From Sinomonas cellulolyticus (GTDB taxonomy: Bacteria > Actinomycetota > Actinomycetes > Actinomycetales > Micrococcaceae), in NCBI RefSeq assembly GCF_014656475.1, contig NZ_BNCM01000009.1:83911-147910 (forward strand): a stretch of DNA of 64,000 nucleotides. Reading direction: 5' to 3'. Each line of letters begins with the position of its first letter. Positions within the stretch are counted from its first letter, which is position 1. Position numbers and translations under genes: made by a program. Positions 30,065 through 38,376 of the stretch are shown here, one piece after another. A model generated the notes under the pieces. The model was not told where the DNA came from. It worked only from the letters and a program-made list of their open reading frames with translations, and did not search any database.

Positions 30065-30799
30065 ATGGAACTCGCGCCCGGACTCCACCGCATCGGCAAT
30101 GACCTCGTGGCCGCCTATCTCGTCGTCGAGCCGGGCGGGATCACGCTCATCGACGCGGGCCTCCCCGGCCAGTGGAAGGACCTGCAGGCCGAGCTGGCCG
30201 CGATGGGCCGCCGGACCGAGGACATCCGCGCCGTCCTCCTCACCCACGGGGACCCCGACCACCTTGGCTTCGCGGAGCGTCTCCGGCGAGAGCACGGCGT
30301 CCCGGTCTGGGCGCATGCCGCCGACAGCGCGCGGGCACGCGGCCTCGAGTCCAGCAAGCCCTCGTGGGGCCCCATGAGGATCGGCCCGGTCCTCAGATTC
30401 CTCGCCTACGCGGCCACGAAGGGGGGCCTGCGTCCGGTCCACGTCTCCGAGGTGCACGAGTTCGCAGACGGGGATGTCCTCGACCTGCCCGGATCTCCGC
30501 GCGTCATCGGCCTGCCCGGGCACTCCCCCGGCAGCGTCGCGTTCCACGTGCCCTCGGTGGACGCCGTGTTCGTGGGCGACGGCCTCACGACCCGTCACGT
30601 GCTCACCGGGCGGAGCGGCCCGCAGCCCGCGCCCTTCACCGACGACCCAGCCCAGGCCCTCGCCTCGCTCGAGCGGCTCCGGTCCACCGAGGCCCGCTGG
30701 GTGCTGCCCGGGCACGGAACGCCGTGGCGGGACGGGATCGCGGCGGCGATCGACGCCGTCGTGCGCGCCGCTCACGACGGCAGCGGCGCAGCTCGCTGA
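30065..30799 (+). CDS. MBL-fold metallohydrolase
   Basis: 244-residue metallo-beta-lactamase fold protein. Metal-site motifs are LTHGDPDHLGF, LPGHSPGSVAFH and VLPGHGTPW. In the first motif the usual THxHxDH has Asp in place of the second His, a variant seen in some MBL hydrolases. The substrate is unknown; the group includes lactonases, glyoxalases and thioesterases. It is divergent from the MFS pump and precedes amylosucrase. An inverted repeat of the ACGACGGC family (30755-30781) lies inside its 3' coding end. Confidence 0.88.
   Translation: MELAPGLHRIGNDLVAAYLVVEPGGITLIDAGLPGQWKDLQAELAAMGRRTEDIRAVLLTHGDPDHLGFAERLRREHGVPVWAHAADSARARGLESSKPSWGPMRIGPVLRFLAYAATKGGLRPVHVSEVHEFADGDVLDLPGSPRVIGLPGHSPGSVAFHVPSVDAVFVGDGLTTRHVLTGRSGPQPAPFTDDPAQALASLERLRSTEARWVLPGHGTPWRDGIAAAIDAVVRAAHDGSGAAR
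30755..30781. repeat. ACGACGGC inverted repeat inside the 3' end of the MBL gene
   Basis: GCCGTCGTG (30755-30763), a nine-base loop, CACGACGGC (30773-30781). This perfect 9-bp arm pair lies 18 bases before the stop codon. It matches the arms of intergenic terminators elsewhere in the window and is translated here as AVVRAAHDG. Confidence 0.7.
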
Positions 30800-30908
30800 A
30801 CCAGCTCGCCGTTGATTCCGCGCGGGCCATCCCCTCGCCGCCGCGGCCGACAGTAGTCTTGGCCGCACGGTCCGCCGCTCAGTCGGGCCCGCCGATTGAG
30901 GAGGACCC

Positions 30909-32834
30909 GTGGCGGACGAAGCACCGACAGTGAGGCAGCCGGTCCGGGACCGTGTCCTCGCCGCGCTCGAGGCCGCGCCCGGCGTCGACCGCTCAGGGCC
31001 TGGGCGGGAGGACTTCCTGCGCCGTTTCGACGCCCACTTCGGCAGCCTTGCGGGGTTGTTCGAGCAGCTCTACGGCGAGCGCGGCGACTGGGAGGACCAG
31101 CTCGCGCAGCTCGTCGTCGGGTGCGCGGAGTCCTGGCAGCAGCGGCCGGCCGCGCTCAAGGACCTCGACGCGCGGCGCGAGGCGGACCCCGGCTGGTTCC
31201 AGTCCGAAGAGATGCTCGGCGCGGTCTGCTACGTGGACCGCTACGCGGGGGACCTCGAGGGGCTCCGGGCGCGCATCCCGTACTTCAGGGAGCTGGGCCT
31301 CACCTACCTCCATCTCATGCCGCTGTTCCTCGCACCGGAGCCCAACTCGGACGGGGGCTACGCGGTCTCGAGCTATCGGGAGGTCAAGCCCGCACTCGGC
31401 ACGATGGAGCAGCTGCGCGGGCTCGCGGACGAGCTGCGGGGGCACGGGATCAGCCTCGTGGTGGACTTCATCTTCAACCACACCTCGAACGAGCACGAGT
31501 GGGCCCGCCGCGCGGCAGCCGGGGAACAGGAGTTCGAGGACTACTTCTGGATCTTCCCCGACAGGACCATGCCGGATGCGTACGAGCGGACCGTCCGGGA
31601 GATCTTCCCCGACGACCATCCAGGATCCTTCGTCCCGATGCCGGACGGCCGCTGGGTGTGGGCGACGTTCCACTCCTTCCAGTGGGACCTGAACTACTCC
31701 AACCCCGCCGTCTTCCGCGCCATGGCCGCGGAGATGCTGTTCCTGGCCAACCAGGGGGTGGAGATCCTCCGCATGGACGCGGTCGCGTTCATCTGGAAGC
31801 GGCTCGGCACGGCCTGCGAGAGCCTTCCCGAGGCACATCTGCTCCTGCGCGCCTTCAATGCGGTATGCCGGATCGCGGCCCCGTCGCTCCTGTTCAAGTC
31901 CGAGGCGATTGTGCACCCCGACGAGGTGGTGCAGTACATCAGCCCCGCAGAGTGCCAGATCTCCTACAACCCTCTGGAGATGGCGCTCACGTGGGAAGCG
32001 CTCGCCACGCGGGACGCGTCGCTGCTGGGTCAGGCCCTCGAGCGCCGGCACAGCCTTCCTGACGGCACCTCATGGGTCAACTACGTGCGCAGCCACGACG
32101 ACATCGGTTGGACCTTTGCCGACGAGGACGCCGCGGAGTTCGGCATCAAAGGATTCGACCACCGCCGCTTCCTCAACCGCTTCTACGTGAACCGCTACCC
32201 GGGCAGCTTCGCCCGCGGCGTCCCCTTCCAGGACAACCCGCGCACCGGGGACTGCAGGATCTCGGGCACGACGGCGTCACTCGCCGGGCTTGAGGACGTC
32301 ACCGACCCCTCGGACTCGCCTGCACTGCGACGCGTCCTGCTCGCACACTCGATCGCCGTCAGCACCGGCGGCATTCCGCTCCTCTACCTCGGCGACGAGG
32401 TCGGGCAGCTCAACGACTACGCCTACGCGGAAGAGCCCGGCCACGGCGCAGACTCGCGGTGGGTCCACCGTCCGCACTACCCCGCCGAGCTGTACGGGCA
32501 CCGGAACGATCCCGGGACGGTACCGGGAGCGGTCTACGCGGGGCTGAAGAAGATGCTCGCCGTCCGGTCGCGCACCCCGGAACTGGCCGGGAACCGGCTC
32601 ATCGGCTTCGGCACCGGCACGAGGCACGTGCTCGGCTACCAGCGGCCGGCCGAGGACGCGGTTGTCCTGGTCCTCGCAAACTTCTCCGACGAGCCACAGC
32701 ACGTCACTTCGCTGACACTCTCAGGCTTCCTCACGGCGGCCACCGACCTCTTCACCGGCCAGACCGTACTCCTCGAGGACGGGATCACCCTGCCGCCGCA
32801 GGAGTTCGTCTGGCTGCGGGCGCGGAGCGCGTGA
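30909..32834 (+). CDS. amylosucrase (GH13 subfamily 4)
   Basis: 641-residue glucosyltransferase making an alpha-1,4-glucan from sucrose and releasing fructose. It tracks amylosucrase along its whole length: an N-terminal helical domain, SSYREVKPALG-type TIM barrel, nucleophile Asp in EILRMDAVAFIWKRLG (near 289), acid/base Glu in FKSEAIVHPDEVVQYI (near 331) and the third Asp in VRSHDDIGWTFADEDAAEFG (near 394). There is no signal peptide, so it is cytoplasmic. The GTG start follows GAGGAGG. No sucrose transporter is adjacent. It ends at a bidirectional terminator. Confidence 0.93.
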   Translation: MADEAPTVRQPVRDRVLAALEAAPGVDRSGPGREDFLRRFDAHFGSLAGLFEQLYGERGDWEDQLAQLVVGCAESWQQRPAALKDLDARREADPGWFQSEEMLGAVCYVDRYAGDLEGLRARIPYFRELGLTYLHLMPLFLAPEPNSDGGYAVSSYREVKPALGTMEQLRGLADELRGHGISLVVDFIFNHTSNEHEWARRAAAGEQEFEDYFWIFPDRTMPDAYERTVREIFPDDHPGSFVPMPDGRWVWATFHSFQWDLNYSNPAVFRAMAAEMLFLANQGVEILRMDAVAFIWKRLGTACESLPEAHLLLRAFNAVCRIAAPSLLFKSEAIVHPDEVVQYISPAECQISYNPLEMALTWEALATRDASLLGQALERRHSLPDGTSWVNYVRSHDDIGWTFADEDAAEFGIKGFDHRRFLNRFYVNRYPGSFARGVPFQDNPRTGDCRISGTTASLAGLEDVTDPSDSPALRRVLLAHSIAVSTGGIPLLYLGDEVGQLNDYAYAEEPGHGADSRWVHRPHYPAELYGHRNDPGTVPGAVYAGLKKMLAVRSRTPELAGNRLIGFGTGTRHVLGYQRPAEDAVVLVLANFSDEPQHVTSLTLSGFLTAATDLFTGQTVLLEDGITLPPQEFVWLRARSA

Positions 32835-32862
32835 GAAGGCGGCCGAGCCTATACACCCGGAC

Positions 32863-32903
32863 GTGAGGCGGGAGAAGGCGACCGATTCCTTCACCCGCCT
32901 CAC
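32863..32903. terminator. bidirectional terminator between amylosucrase and the ThDP oxidase gene
   Basis: GTGAGGCGGG and CCCGCCTCAC form a perfect 10-bp stem, with AAGG/CCTT pairing inside the loop. It lies between convergent genes. Confidence 0.8.
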
Positions 32904-32922
32904 ACTCCGGCCCAGGCAGTAG

Positions 32923-34719
32923 TCAGTGCCTGTCCCCATGCGGGAGGAACTCCTGGGCCTTGGTCTTGACGCCTTCGCGGATCACGCCCCAGACACTGCT
33001 GTCACCCTTCATCATGGCCTTGGCGCTGTTGAGGGCCTGCTCGAAGGTGGCGTGCGGCGGGATCGGCGGGATGTCCGGGTCGGTGCGCACATCCAGAAGG
33101 GTGGGGCGATCGGCCGAGAGGGCGTTCTCCCAGGCGGGCCCCAGCTGGTCGGGACTGTCCACCGCCACCCCGCCGAGGCCGAGCACCGTCGCGATCGCGG
33201 CATAGTCGACGTCGGGCAGGGCCTGGGACTCCCGGAAGGCGGGGGCACCGCCCATGGCGCGCATCTCCCACGTGACCTGGTTGAGGTCGTCATTGTGGAG
33301 GACGACGACGATGAGCCGGGGATCGGCCCACTCCTTCCAGTAGCGCTTGATGGTGATGAGCTCGTTCATCCCGTTCATCTGCATGGCGCCGTCCCCGACG
33401 AACGCAATCACCGGCCGGTCCGGGTGCGCGAATTTGGCACCGATGGCATACGGGACGCCGGGCCCCATGGTGGCGAGGTTGCCCGAGAGCGAGCCGCGGA
33501 CGTCGCCGTGGAACTTGAGCTGCCGGGCGTACCAGTTGGCGGAGGAGCCCGAGTCGGCGCTGATGATCGCGTCGGTGGGCAGCCTGTCCGAGAGCTCCAT
33601 GAAGGCGCGCATCGGGTTCACCGGATCGGCGTCCACCATGGCCTCGGCCCGCATGGTCTCCCACCAGCGCGTGACCTTGGATTCGATGTCCTCGCGCCAG
33701 GACCGGTCCTCCTTCCGGCGCAGCAGCGGGATGAGCGCGCGGAGGGCAGTGCGGGCGTCGGAGACGATGTTGTACTCGTACGGGTACCGCAGCCCGATCA
33801 TGCCCGGGTCGATGTCGATCTGCACACCGCGGGCCTGGCCCTCCTCGGGCATGAACTGGGTGTAGGGGAAGCTCGACCCCACCGTCAGGAGGGTGTCGCA
33901 CTCCATCATCATCTCGTAGCTCGGACGCGTGCCCAGGAGGCCGATCGAGCCCGTGACGTAGGGCAGGTCGTCGGCGAGCACGTCCTTGCCGAGGAGCGCC
34001 TTGGCCACGCCGGCACCGAGCAGGTCCGCGACCTCCCGCACCTCGGCTGCCGCATCCCGCGCACCCTGCCCGATCAGCATGGCGACCTTCCCGCCCGCGT
34101 TGAGCAGGTCCGCTGCGCCGCGGATGGCCTCGTCGTCGGGCTGGATCCGCGGCCACTGGATGCCGAGGCTCGAGGGGACCATCTTGAAGGCGTGGGTGGG
34201 CGCGCTGTACTCGAGTTCCTGGACGTCGCTCGGGATGATGATGGCGGTGGGAGCGCGCTTGCCCACGGCGATCCGGATGGCGCGGTCGAGCACGTTGGGA
34301 AGCTGCTCCGGGACGGTGACCATCTGGATGTAGTCGGAGGCGACGTCCTTGAACAGGGTCATCAGGTCGACTTCCTGCTGGTACGCCCCTCCCATTGCGC
34401 TGCGCGCCGTCTGCCCCACGATGGCCACGACCGGAACATGGTCGAGCTTGGCGTCGTAGAGGCCGTTGAGCAGGTGGATCGCGCCGGGGCCGGAGGTCGC
34501 CATGCAGACGCCGACCCGGCCGCTGAACTTCGCGTACCCCACGGCTTCGAAGGCGCTCATCTCCTCGTGCCGCGCCTGGACGAACTTCGGCTGGTTGTCG
34601 GCCTCACCGAACGCGGCGAGGATGCCGTTGATGCCGTCGCCTGGGAAGGCGAAGACTTTCTCGACGTCCCATTCGCGCAGGCGGGAGAGCAGGTAGTCGG
34701 CCACGGTTTGAGTTGCCAT
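32923..34719 (-). CDS. ThDP-dependent enzyme of the pyruvate oxidase/PoxB type
   Basis: 598 residues with the three-domain ThDP fold. The N-terminal PYR domain has the catalytic Glu in VQARHEEMSAFEAVGYAKFSG, a central FAD/Rossmann-like domain follows, and the C-terminal PP domain has the Mg-ThDP motif VIAFVGDGAMQMNGMNELIT (near 444) with NDDLNQV. It most resembles pyruvate oxidase/dehydrogenase-type proteins, which decarboxylate pyruvate to acetate or acetyl phosphate. Acetolactate-synthase-like activity cannot be excluded. Its start is two bases from the stop of the GMC oxidoreductase gene, so it is the last gene of a four-gene operon. Confidence 0.85.
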   Translation of the reverse strand: MATQTVADYLLSRLREWDVEKVFAFPGDGINGILAAFGEADNQPKFVQARHEEMSAFEAVGYAKFSGRVGVCMATSGPGAIHLLNGLYDAKLDHVPVVAIVGQTARSAMGGAYQQEVDLMTLFKDVASDYIQMVTVPEQLPNVLDRAIRIAVGKRAPTAIIIPSDVQELEYSAPTHAFKMVPSSLGIQWPRIQPDDEAIRGAADLLNAGGKVAMLIGQGARDAAAEVREVADLLGAGVAKALLGKDVLADDLPYVTGSIGLLGTRPSYEMMMECDTLLTVGSSFPYTQFMPEEGQARGVQIDIDPGMIGLRYPYEYNIVSDARTALRALIPLLRRKEDRSWREDIESKVTRWWETMRAEAMVDADPVNPMRAFMELSDRLPTDAIISADSGSSANWYARQLKFHGDVRGSLSGNLATMGPGVPYAIGAKFAHPDRPVIAFVGDGAMQMNGMNELITIKRYWKEWADPRLIVVVLHNDDLNQVTWEMRAMGGAPAFRESQALPDVDYAAIATVLGLGGVAVDSPDQLGPAWENALSADRPTLLDVRTDPDIPPIPPHATFEQALNSAKAMMKGDSSVWGVIREGVKTKAQEFLPHGDRH

Positions 34720-34720
34720 G

Positions 34721-36349
34721 TCAGTGTCCTTCCCCGTTGATGAGGATTGAAGCAGTGCGGGCCGCGAGGGCCATGATGGTCAGCGCCGGGTTGGCGCTGC
34801 CCTGGGTCGGGAGGATGCTCCCGTCGGTGATGTAGAGGTTCGGGATGGCGAAGCTGCGGCCTGTCGAGTCCACCACGCCGTCCTTCTCGTCGGAGGCCAT
34901 CCGGGCTCCGCCGACGAGGTGGGCGTAGCGCTTGACGGTCATGGTCTCCTCAGCGCCGGCGCCGGTGAGGATCTCCTCCATGACAGACTGCGCGGCGTCG
35001 AGGAGCATGCGGTCGTTCTCGCACTGGCTGTACGAGAACTTGGCCACGGGCAGCCCGTGACGGTCCTTCTCGTCCGCGAGGGTCACGCGGTTCTCGGCAC
35101 GTGGGAGGAACTCGCACAGTGCGCCGAGGCAGGACCAGTGGGTGTAGTCGCTCATGTACCGGCGCAGGTCCTCGCCCCAGTGCCCCTGCGAGGCCACGTG
35201 CTCAGCCCACGTGATGGGCAGCGGTGAGACCGTCTGGATCGAGAAGCCCCGCTTGTACGGCTTCGAGGGATCCGTCTCGTAGAACTGCTCGGTGCTCACC
35301 TCCGGCGGCGGCGCCTTGTACATGCGCACCTCCTCGGCGAAGCGGCCCGCGGTCTGGGGGGCTCCCTGGACCATGAGGTACCGCCCAACCTGGTCGAAGT
35401 CGTTGCACATCCCCTCGGGGAAGCGCGCGTTGGCTGAATTCAGCAGTAGGCGCGGCGTCTCGATGGAGTAGCCTGCGACGGCGACCATGCGGGCACGCTG
35501 GAAGTGCTCGACGCCGCCGCGGACGTAGTGCACGCCGGTGGCCCGTCCGGTGTGCTCGTCGAAGCCGATGCGGGTCACCATGGAGTCGGCGCGCACCTCT
35601 GCACCGTGGGCGAGGGCGTCGGGGATGTGCGTGATGAGGGGCGAGGCCTTCGCGTTGACCTTGCAGCCCTGCAGGCAGAAGCCGCGGTAGATGCAGTGAG
35701 GCCTGTTGCCGAACCGCCCGTTGGCGATCGCCACGGGGCCGACCTTGGCCGTGATCCCCCGTGCGAGTGCACCCCGGAGGAACACTTCCCCGTTTCCCGA
35801 GACCGGATGCGGGCTGTAGGTGTAGCTATGGGGGTCCCCCCACGGCCAGTCCTGGCCCGCCACCGGGAGCTCCTCCTCGATGTCCTCGTAGAAGGACTTG
35901 AGGTCCGAGTACTCGAGCGGCCAGTCCGCCCCCACGCCGTCACCGGTGAGCGTGTGGAAGTCGCTCGGATGGAACCGCGGCGTGTACCCGGCGAAGTGGA
36001 CCATTGACCCGCCGACGCCCCTGCCCGAGTTGTTCGAGCCGAGCGGTACAGGGTCGCTCCCGTCGATGACCCGCGGCTCAGTCCAGTAGAGGTGGTGGGA
36101 TCCGGCCTCGTCACTGACCCAGTCCCGGTCCGGGTCCCAGAAGGGGCCGGCGTCGAAGGCCACCGCCGTCCAGCCCGCCCGCGCCAGGCGCTGCAGGAGG
36201 GTGGATCCGCCGGCACCGCAGCCCACGATCGCGATATCCACCTCGTCCTGTTCGTCGAAGCGGCGCATGTCCCTGCGCAGTCCGTGATTGGTCCCGGGCC
36301 GCGGCGGGAGCAGCCATGCCGAGGAGTTCCGTTCACGCACGCTCGTCAC
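34721..36349 (-). CDS. GMC family FAD-dependent oxidoreductase
   Basis: 542 residues. The FAD-binding dinucleotide motif DIAIVGCGAGGSTLLQRLA is near residue 38. GSNNSGRGVGGSMVHFAGYTP, HCIYRGFCLQGCKVNAKAS and the C-terminal GSILPTQGSANPALTIMALAAR are typical of the sugar/alcohol-dehydrogenase branch of GMC enzymes (gluconate and 2-keto-gluconate dehydrogenase large subunit). No Tat or Sec signal is visible. The GTG start at 36349 follows GAAGGGAGCG and overlaps the stop of the Gluconate_2-dh3 gene (GTGA), its expected partner subunit. Confidence 0.9.
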   Translation of the reverse strand: MTSVRERNSSAWLLPPRPGTNHGLRRDMRRFDEQDEVDIAIVGCGAGGSTLLQRLARAGWTAVAFDAGPFWDPDRDWVSDEAGSHHLYWTEPRVIDGSDPVPLGSNNSGRGVGGSMVHFAGYTPRFHPSDFHTLTGDGVGADWPLEYSDLKSFYEDIEEELPVAGQDWPWGDPHSYTYSPHPVSGNGEVFLRGALARGITAKVGPVAIANGRFGNRPHCIYRGFCLQGCKVNAKASPLITHIPDALAHGAEVRADSMVTRIGFDEHTGRATGVHYVRGGVEHFQRARMVAVAGYSIETPRLLLNSANARFPEGMCNDFDQVGRYLMVQGAPQTAGRFAEEVRMYKAPPPEVSTEQFYETDPSKPYKRGFSIQTVSPLPITWAEHVASQGHWGEDLRRYMSDYTHWSCLGALCEFLPRAENRVTLADEKDRHGLPVAKFSYSQCENDRMLLDAAQSVMEEILTGAGAEETMTVKRYAHLVGGARMASDEKDGVVDSTGRSFAIPNLYITDGSILPTQGSANPALTIMALAARTASILINGEGH

Positions 36350-37014
36350 TGTTTCGCTCCCTTCCTCGTCGTTTGCCGCCGCTTCACAACTACGGGGTCC
36401 TCGCGGGGACGCGCATCCTGGACCTCGAAGGGCTCCCGGCGGTCGATTCCGAGGTTCTTGTAGCCTCTCGGGTACGCCGGCCCCGGGAAGCCGATCTCGT
36501 CCCAGGCCCACGGGTGGGAGTAGAAGGCCGTGTAGGTGTACCGCGTCCACAGGCTCCACACCCTGGCCGCCGTCATGCCGTGCCACTTCTCGGATCCGAG
36601 CCGCTGGATGTCGTCGAGGAGGCCCGTCCGCTCGTCCCGGGAGGACTCGGGGAACCCCTCGCCGAATCGGTCCCGCGCCTCTGCGTCCAGCGCCGCCAGG
36701 GTCTCCCGCCACGCCTGGCCGTCCTCGGGCAGGTCCGCGTAGCGCCAGCCGTCGGTCTGAGCCTCGGCTAGCCTGCTGTCCACCATGTTCACGAGCGGGA
36801 TACGCGGATCCTCGTGCTGGCCGGCCAGCAGGTCCATCAGTGCGCCCGCGACGGCCTCCTCGCGCGGCGTGAAGAAGCGGATATCGGCGGGCCGTCCCAG
36901 CCGGCTGAGGACCACGCCCTGAGTGGTGCGGTCCCAGTGGTCGGACTGGGCGGTGCTGCTGAACCCGGGATAGCGGCCCCCGCCGGCGCCCGCGGGGAGC
37001 GGAAGCGAGGTCAC
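36346..37014 (-). CDS. gluconate 2-dehydrogenase subunit 3 family protein
   Basis: 222 residues with a Gluconate_2-dh3 domain: RFFTPREEAVAGALMDLLAG, IPLVNMVDSRLAEAQTDGWRY and the C-terminal YSHPWAWDEIGFPGPAYPRGY. In known dehydrogenases this small subunit partners a GMC flavoprotein and carries the Tat signal for the complex. Here no twin-arginine signal or hydrophobic N-terminus is visible, so the complex is probably cytoplasmic. The GTG start overlaps the upstream membrane-protein gene, and its stop overlaps the GMC start (GTGA both times). Confidence 0.88.
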   Translation of the reverse strand: MTSLPLPAGAGGGRYPGFSSTAQSDHWDRTTQGVVLSRLGRPADIRFFTPREEAVAGALMDLLAGQHEDPRIPLVNMVDSRLAEAQTDGWRYADLPEDGQAWRETLAALDAEARDRFGEGFPESSRDERTGLLDDIQRLGSEKWHGMTAARVWSLWTRYTYTAFYSHPWAWDEIGFPGPAYPRGYKNLGIDRREPFEVQDARPREDPVVVKRRQTTRKGAKQ

Positions 37015-37463
37015 TTCTCCCTCCTGAGCACCGCGGCGAGCAGGCCCATGCCGCCCACGAGGGTCACCAGCAGGGGTGCCAGGAGCGGCGGCCCCATCTC
37101 GAGGTTGTACCGCAGGTTCGAGAAGCCTCCGGGCTTCTGGGCGATCCCCCGCAGGTGGAGGTAGGTGCCCTGCAGCCCGTTGGCCACGATCGCCGCGCTG
37201 GCCAATGGCAGGGCCGTCTTGGCCATGCGCCGGCTGAAGACTCCCGCAATGCCAGCCGCCGCGCCGACGGGGCCGAGGGCCACGGGGGCCCACATCCAGG
37301 GATTGCCGAAGCTCGCCTTATCGTGTTCGAAGTAGATCTCCGCGGCGGTCACGAGGGCGCCGGCGGCAGTCAGGCCCGAGAGCGACCGCTCGAACCGGCC
37401 GGTCTCGACGTTCTTGAGCATGCGGTCGATCCCTTCGAGAGGGATCTCGTGGTGGGTTTTCAT
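37011..37463 (-). CDS. small four-helix membrane protein, first gene of the GMC operon
   Basis: 150 residues with four predicted membrane helices (about 29-45, 56-77, 84-100, 124-147). I do not recognise a family. No heme-binding CxxCH or conserved His pair is obvious, so it does not look like the cytochrome that normally accepts electrons from GMC dehydrogenases. ATG 37463 follows AGGAG. It overlaps the Gluconate_2-dh3 gene by GTGA and is divergent from a MarR gene with a palindromic operator between. It could anchor the dehydrogenase to the membrane. Confidence 0.75.
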   Translation of the reverse strand: MKTHHEIPLEGIDRMLKNVETGRFERSLSGLTAAGALVTAAEIYFEHDKASFGNPWMWAPVALGPVGAAAGIAGVFSRRMAKTALPLASAAIVANGLQGTYLHLRGIAQKPGGFSNLRYNLEMGPPLLAPLLVTLVGGMGLLAAVLRREK

Positions 37464-37500
37464 GATGGGGCTCCTGATCCGGGAGGGATAGCTACTCATC

Positions 37501-37522
37501 CGCAAACTTTGCGCTTGCGCAA
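37501..37522. promoter_or_regulatory. palindromic operator between the GMC operon and the MarR gene (TTGCG-N4-CGCAA)
   Basis: Two overlapping palindromes: CGCAAA-C-TTTGCG (37501-37513) and TTGCGC-TT-GCGCAA (37509-37522). The second matches TTGCG-N4-CGCAA, also found at 40589-40604. On the plus strand -35 TTGCGC (37509-37514), 18 bases and -10 GATACT (37533-37538) put transcription start about at the GTG of the MarR gene. The site overlaps the -35 box, as expected for autorepression. Confidence 0.7.
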
Positions 37523-37544
37523 CAGAAAGGGCGATACTTCTCCT

Positions 37545-38039
37545 GTGGAGAAGTCCGAGAAGCGCAGCGCGACGGGGCGCCGGGAACAGGTCGACGCCGT
37601 CCTGAGGGCCGCCGACGTCCTGCTCCACCTCGCCGCGCAGTCCGTCGTCGAGGTCGAGGACAGGGTCAGCCTTCCCCAGCTGCGCGTGCTCGTGCTCGTC
37701 GCCCTCCACGGCCCGCAGAACCTGGGGGCCGTGGCGCGCGAACTCGGCGTGCACGCCTCGAATGCCACGCGGACGTGCGACAGGCTCGTCGTCGCGGGGC
37801 TGCTGAGCCGCCGCGAAGACCCCTCGGACCGGCGCTTCCTCCAGCTGGACCTCACGCCTGAGGGGCGCGACCTGGTGGAGACCATGATCGAGCACCGACG
37901 CCAGTCCATCGCCGAGGTGATCGAGAAGATCCCCGCCGATTCCCGCGGGAGTGTGGCATCGGCGATGGGCGCCTTCGCCGACGCCGGCGGCGGACTCGGC
38001 TCGGACGATGGCCGGTTCACCCTCGGACTGGGGCGCTGA
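37545..38039 (+). CDS. MarR family transcriptional regulator
   Basis: 164 residues with a MarR winged helix: NLGAVARELGVHASNATRTCDRL is the recognition region and SRREDPSDRRFLQLDLTPEG is the wing. MarR dimers usually repress a divergent operon and themselves and release DNA on binding a ligand or on oxidation. One Cys lies in the recognition helix (TRTCDRL), a possible redox sensor. The GTG start is chosen from the homology and the promoter geometry, and the transcript is probably leaderless. Likely targets are the divergent GMC operon and, by shared operator, the GH15/epimerase pair at 40.5 kb. Confidence 0.88.
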   Translation: MEKSEKRSATGRREQVDAVLRAADVLLHLAAQSVVEVEDRVSLPQLRVLVLVALHGPQNLGAVARELGVHASNATRTCDRLVVAGLLSRREDPSDRRFLQLDLTPEGRDLVETMIEHRRQSIAEVIEKIPADSRGSVASAMGAFADAGGGLGSDDGRFTLGLGR

Positions 38040-38058
38040 GTCGACTCCCGGAGCGGGC

Positions 38059-38376
38059 TCACCGCAGCTCCCCCGCCGCGAAGGCCAGCGCGATGGCAGC
38101 GTTGACGACGGCGGCACGCCGGCGCCGCGGGTCGGACGCCGCCAGGGCGATCATCGTCACAGCGTGGATGAGATCAACTCCACCGCCGAGCCGATGGAGG
38201 CCCGCTCCTCCTCGCGCGGTCACTGCCGCCTGGAGGACGTGCCGTGCGCCGAGGATTCGGATGACCGTCCGCGCGCGGGGGTCCGCGACGCGCCCGACCA
38301 GCAGGCTTTCGACCGCACTGGGAGCGAGGAGTTCGACGGCGCCGTAGGCCGCCCGGAGCAGCTCGAGGGGCTTCAC
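38059..38376 (-). CDS. small membrane-associated protein downstream of the SDR
   Basis: 105 residues, mostly Ala/Leu/Val with three hydrophobic stretches (about 10-28, 42-55, 65-100) and scattered Arg. No family is recognised with confidence; it resembles DUF4267-like small membrane proteins. The GTG start overlaps the SDR stop by GTGA, so it is translated together with the SDR. It may be a membrane partner of that enzyme. Its 3' end faces the MarR gene end 20 bases away. Confidence 0.6.
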   Translation of the reverse strand: MKPLELLRAAYGAVELLAPSAVESLLVGRVADPRARTVIRILGARHVLQAAVTARGGAGLHRLGGGVDLIHAVTMIALAASDPRRRRAAVVNAAIALAFAAGELR

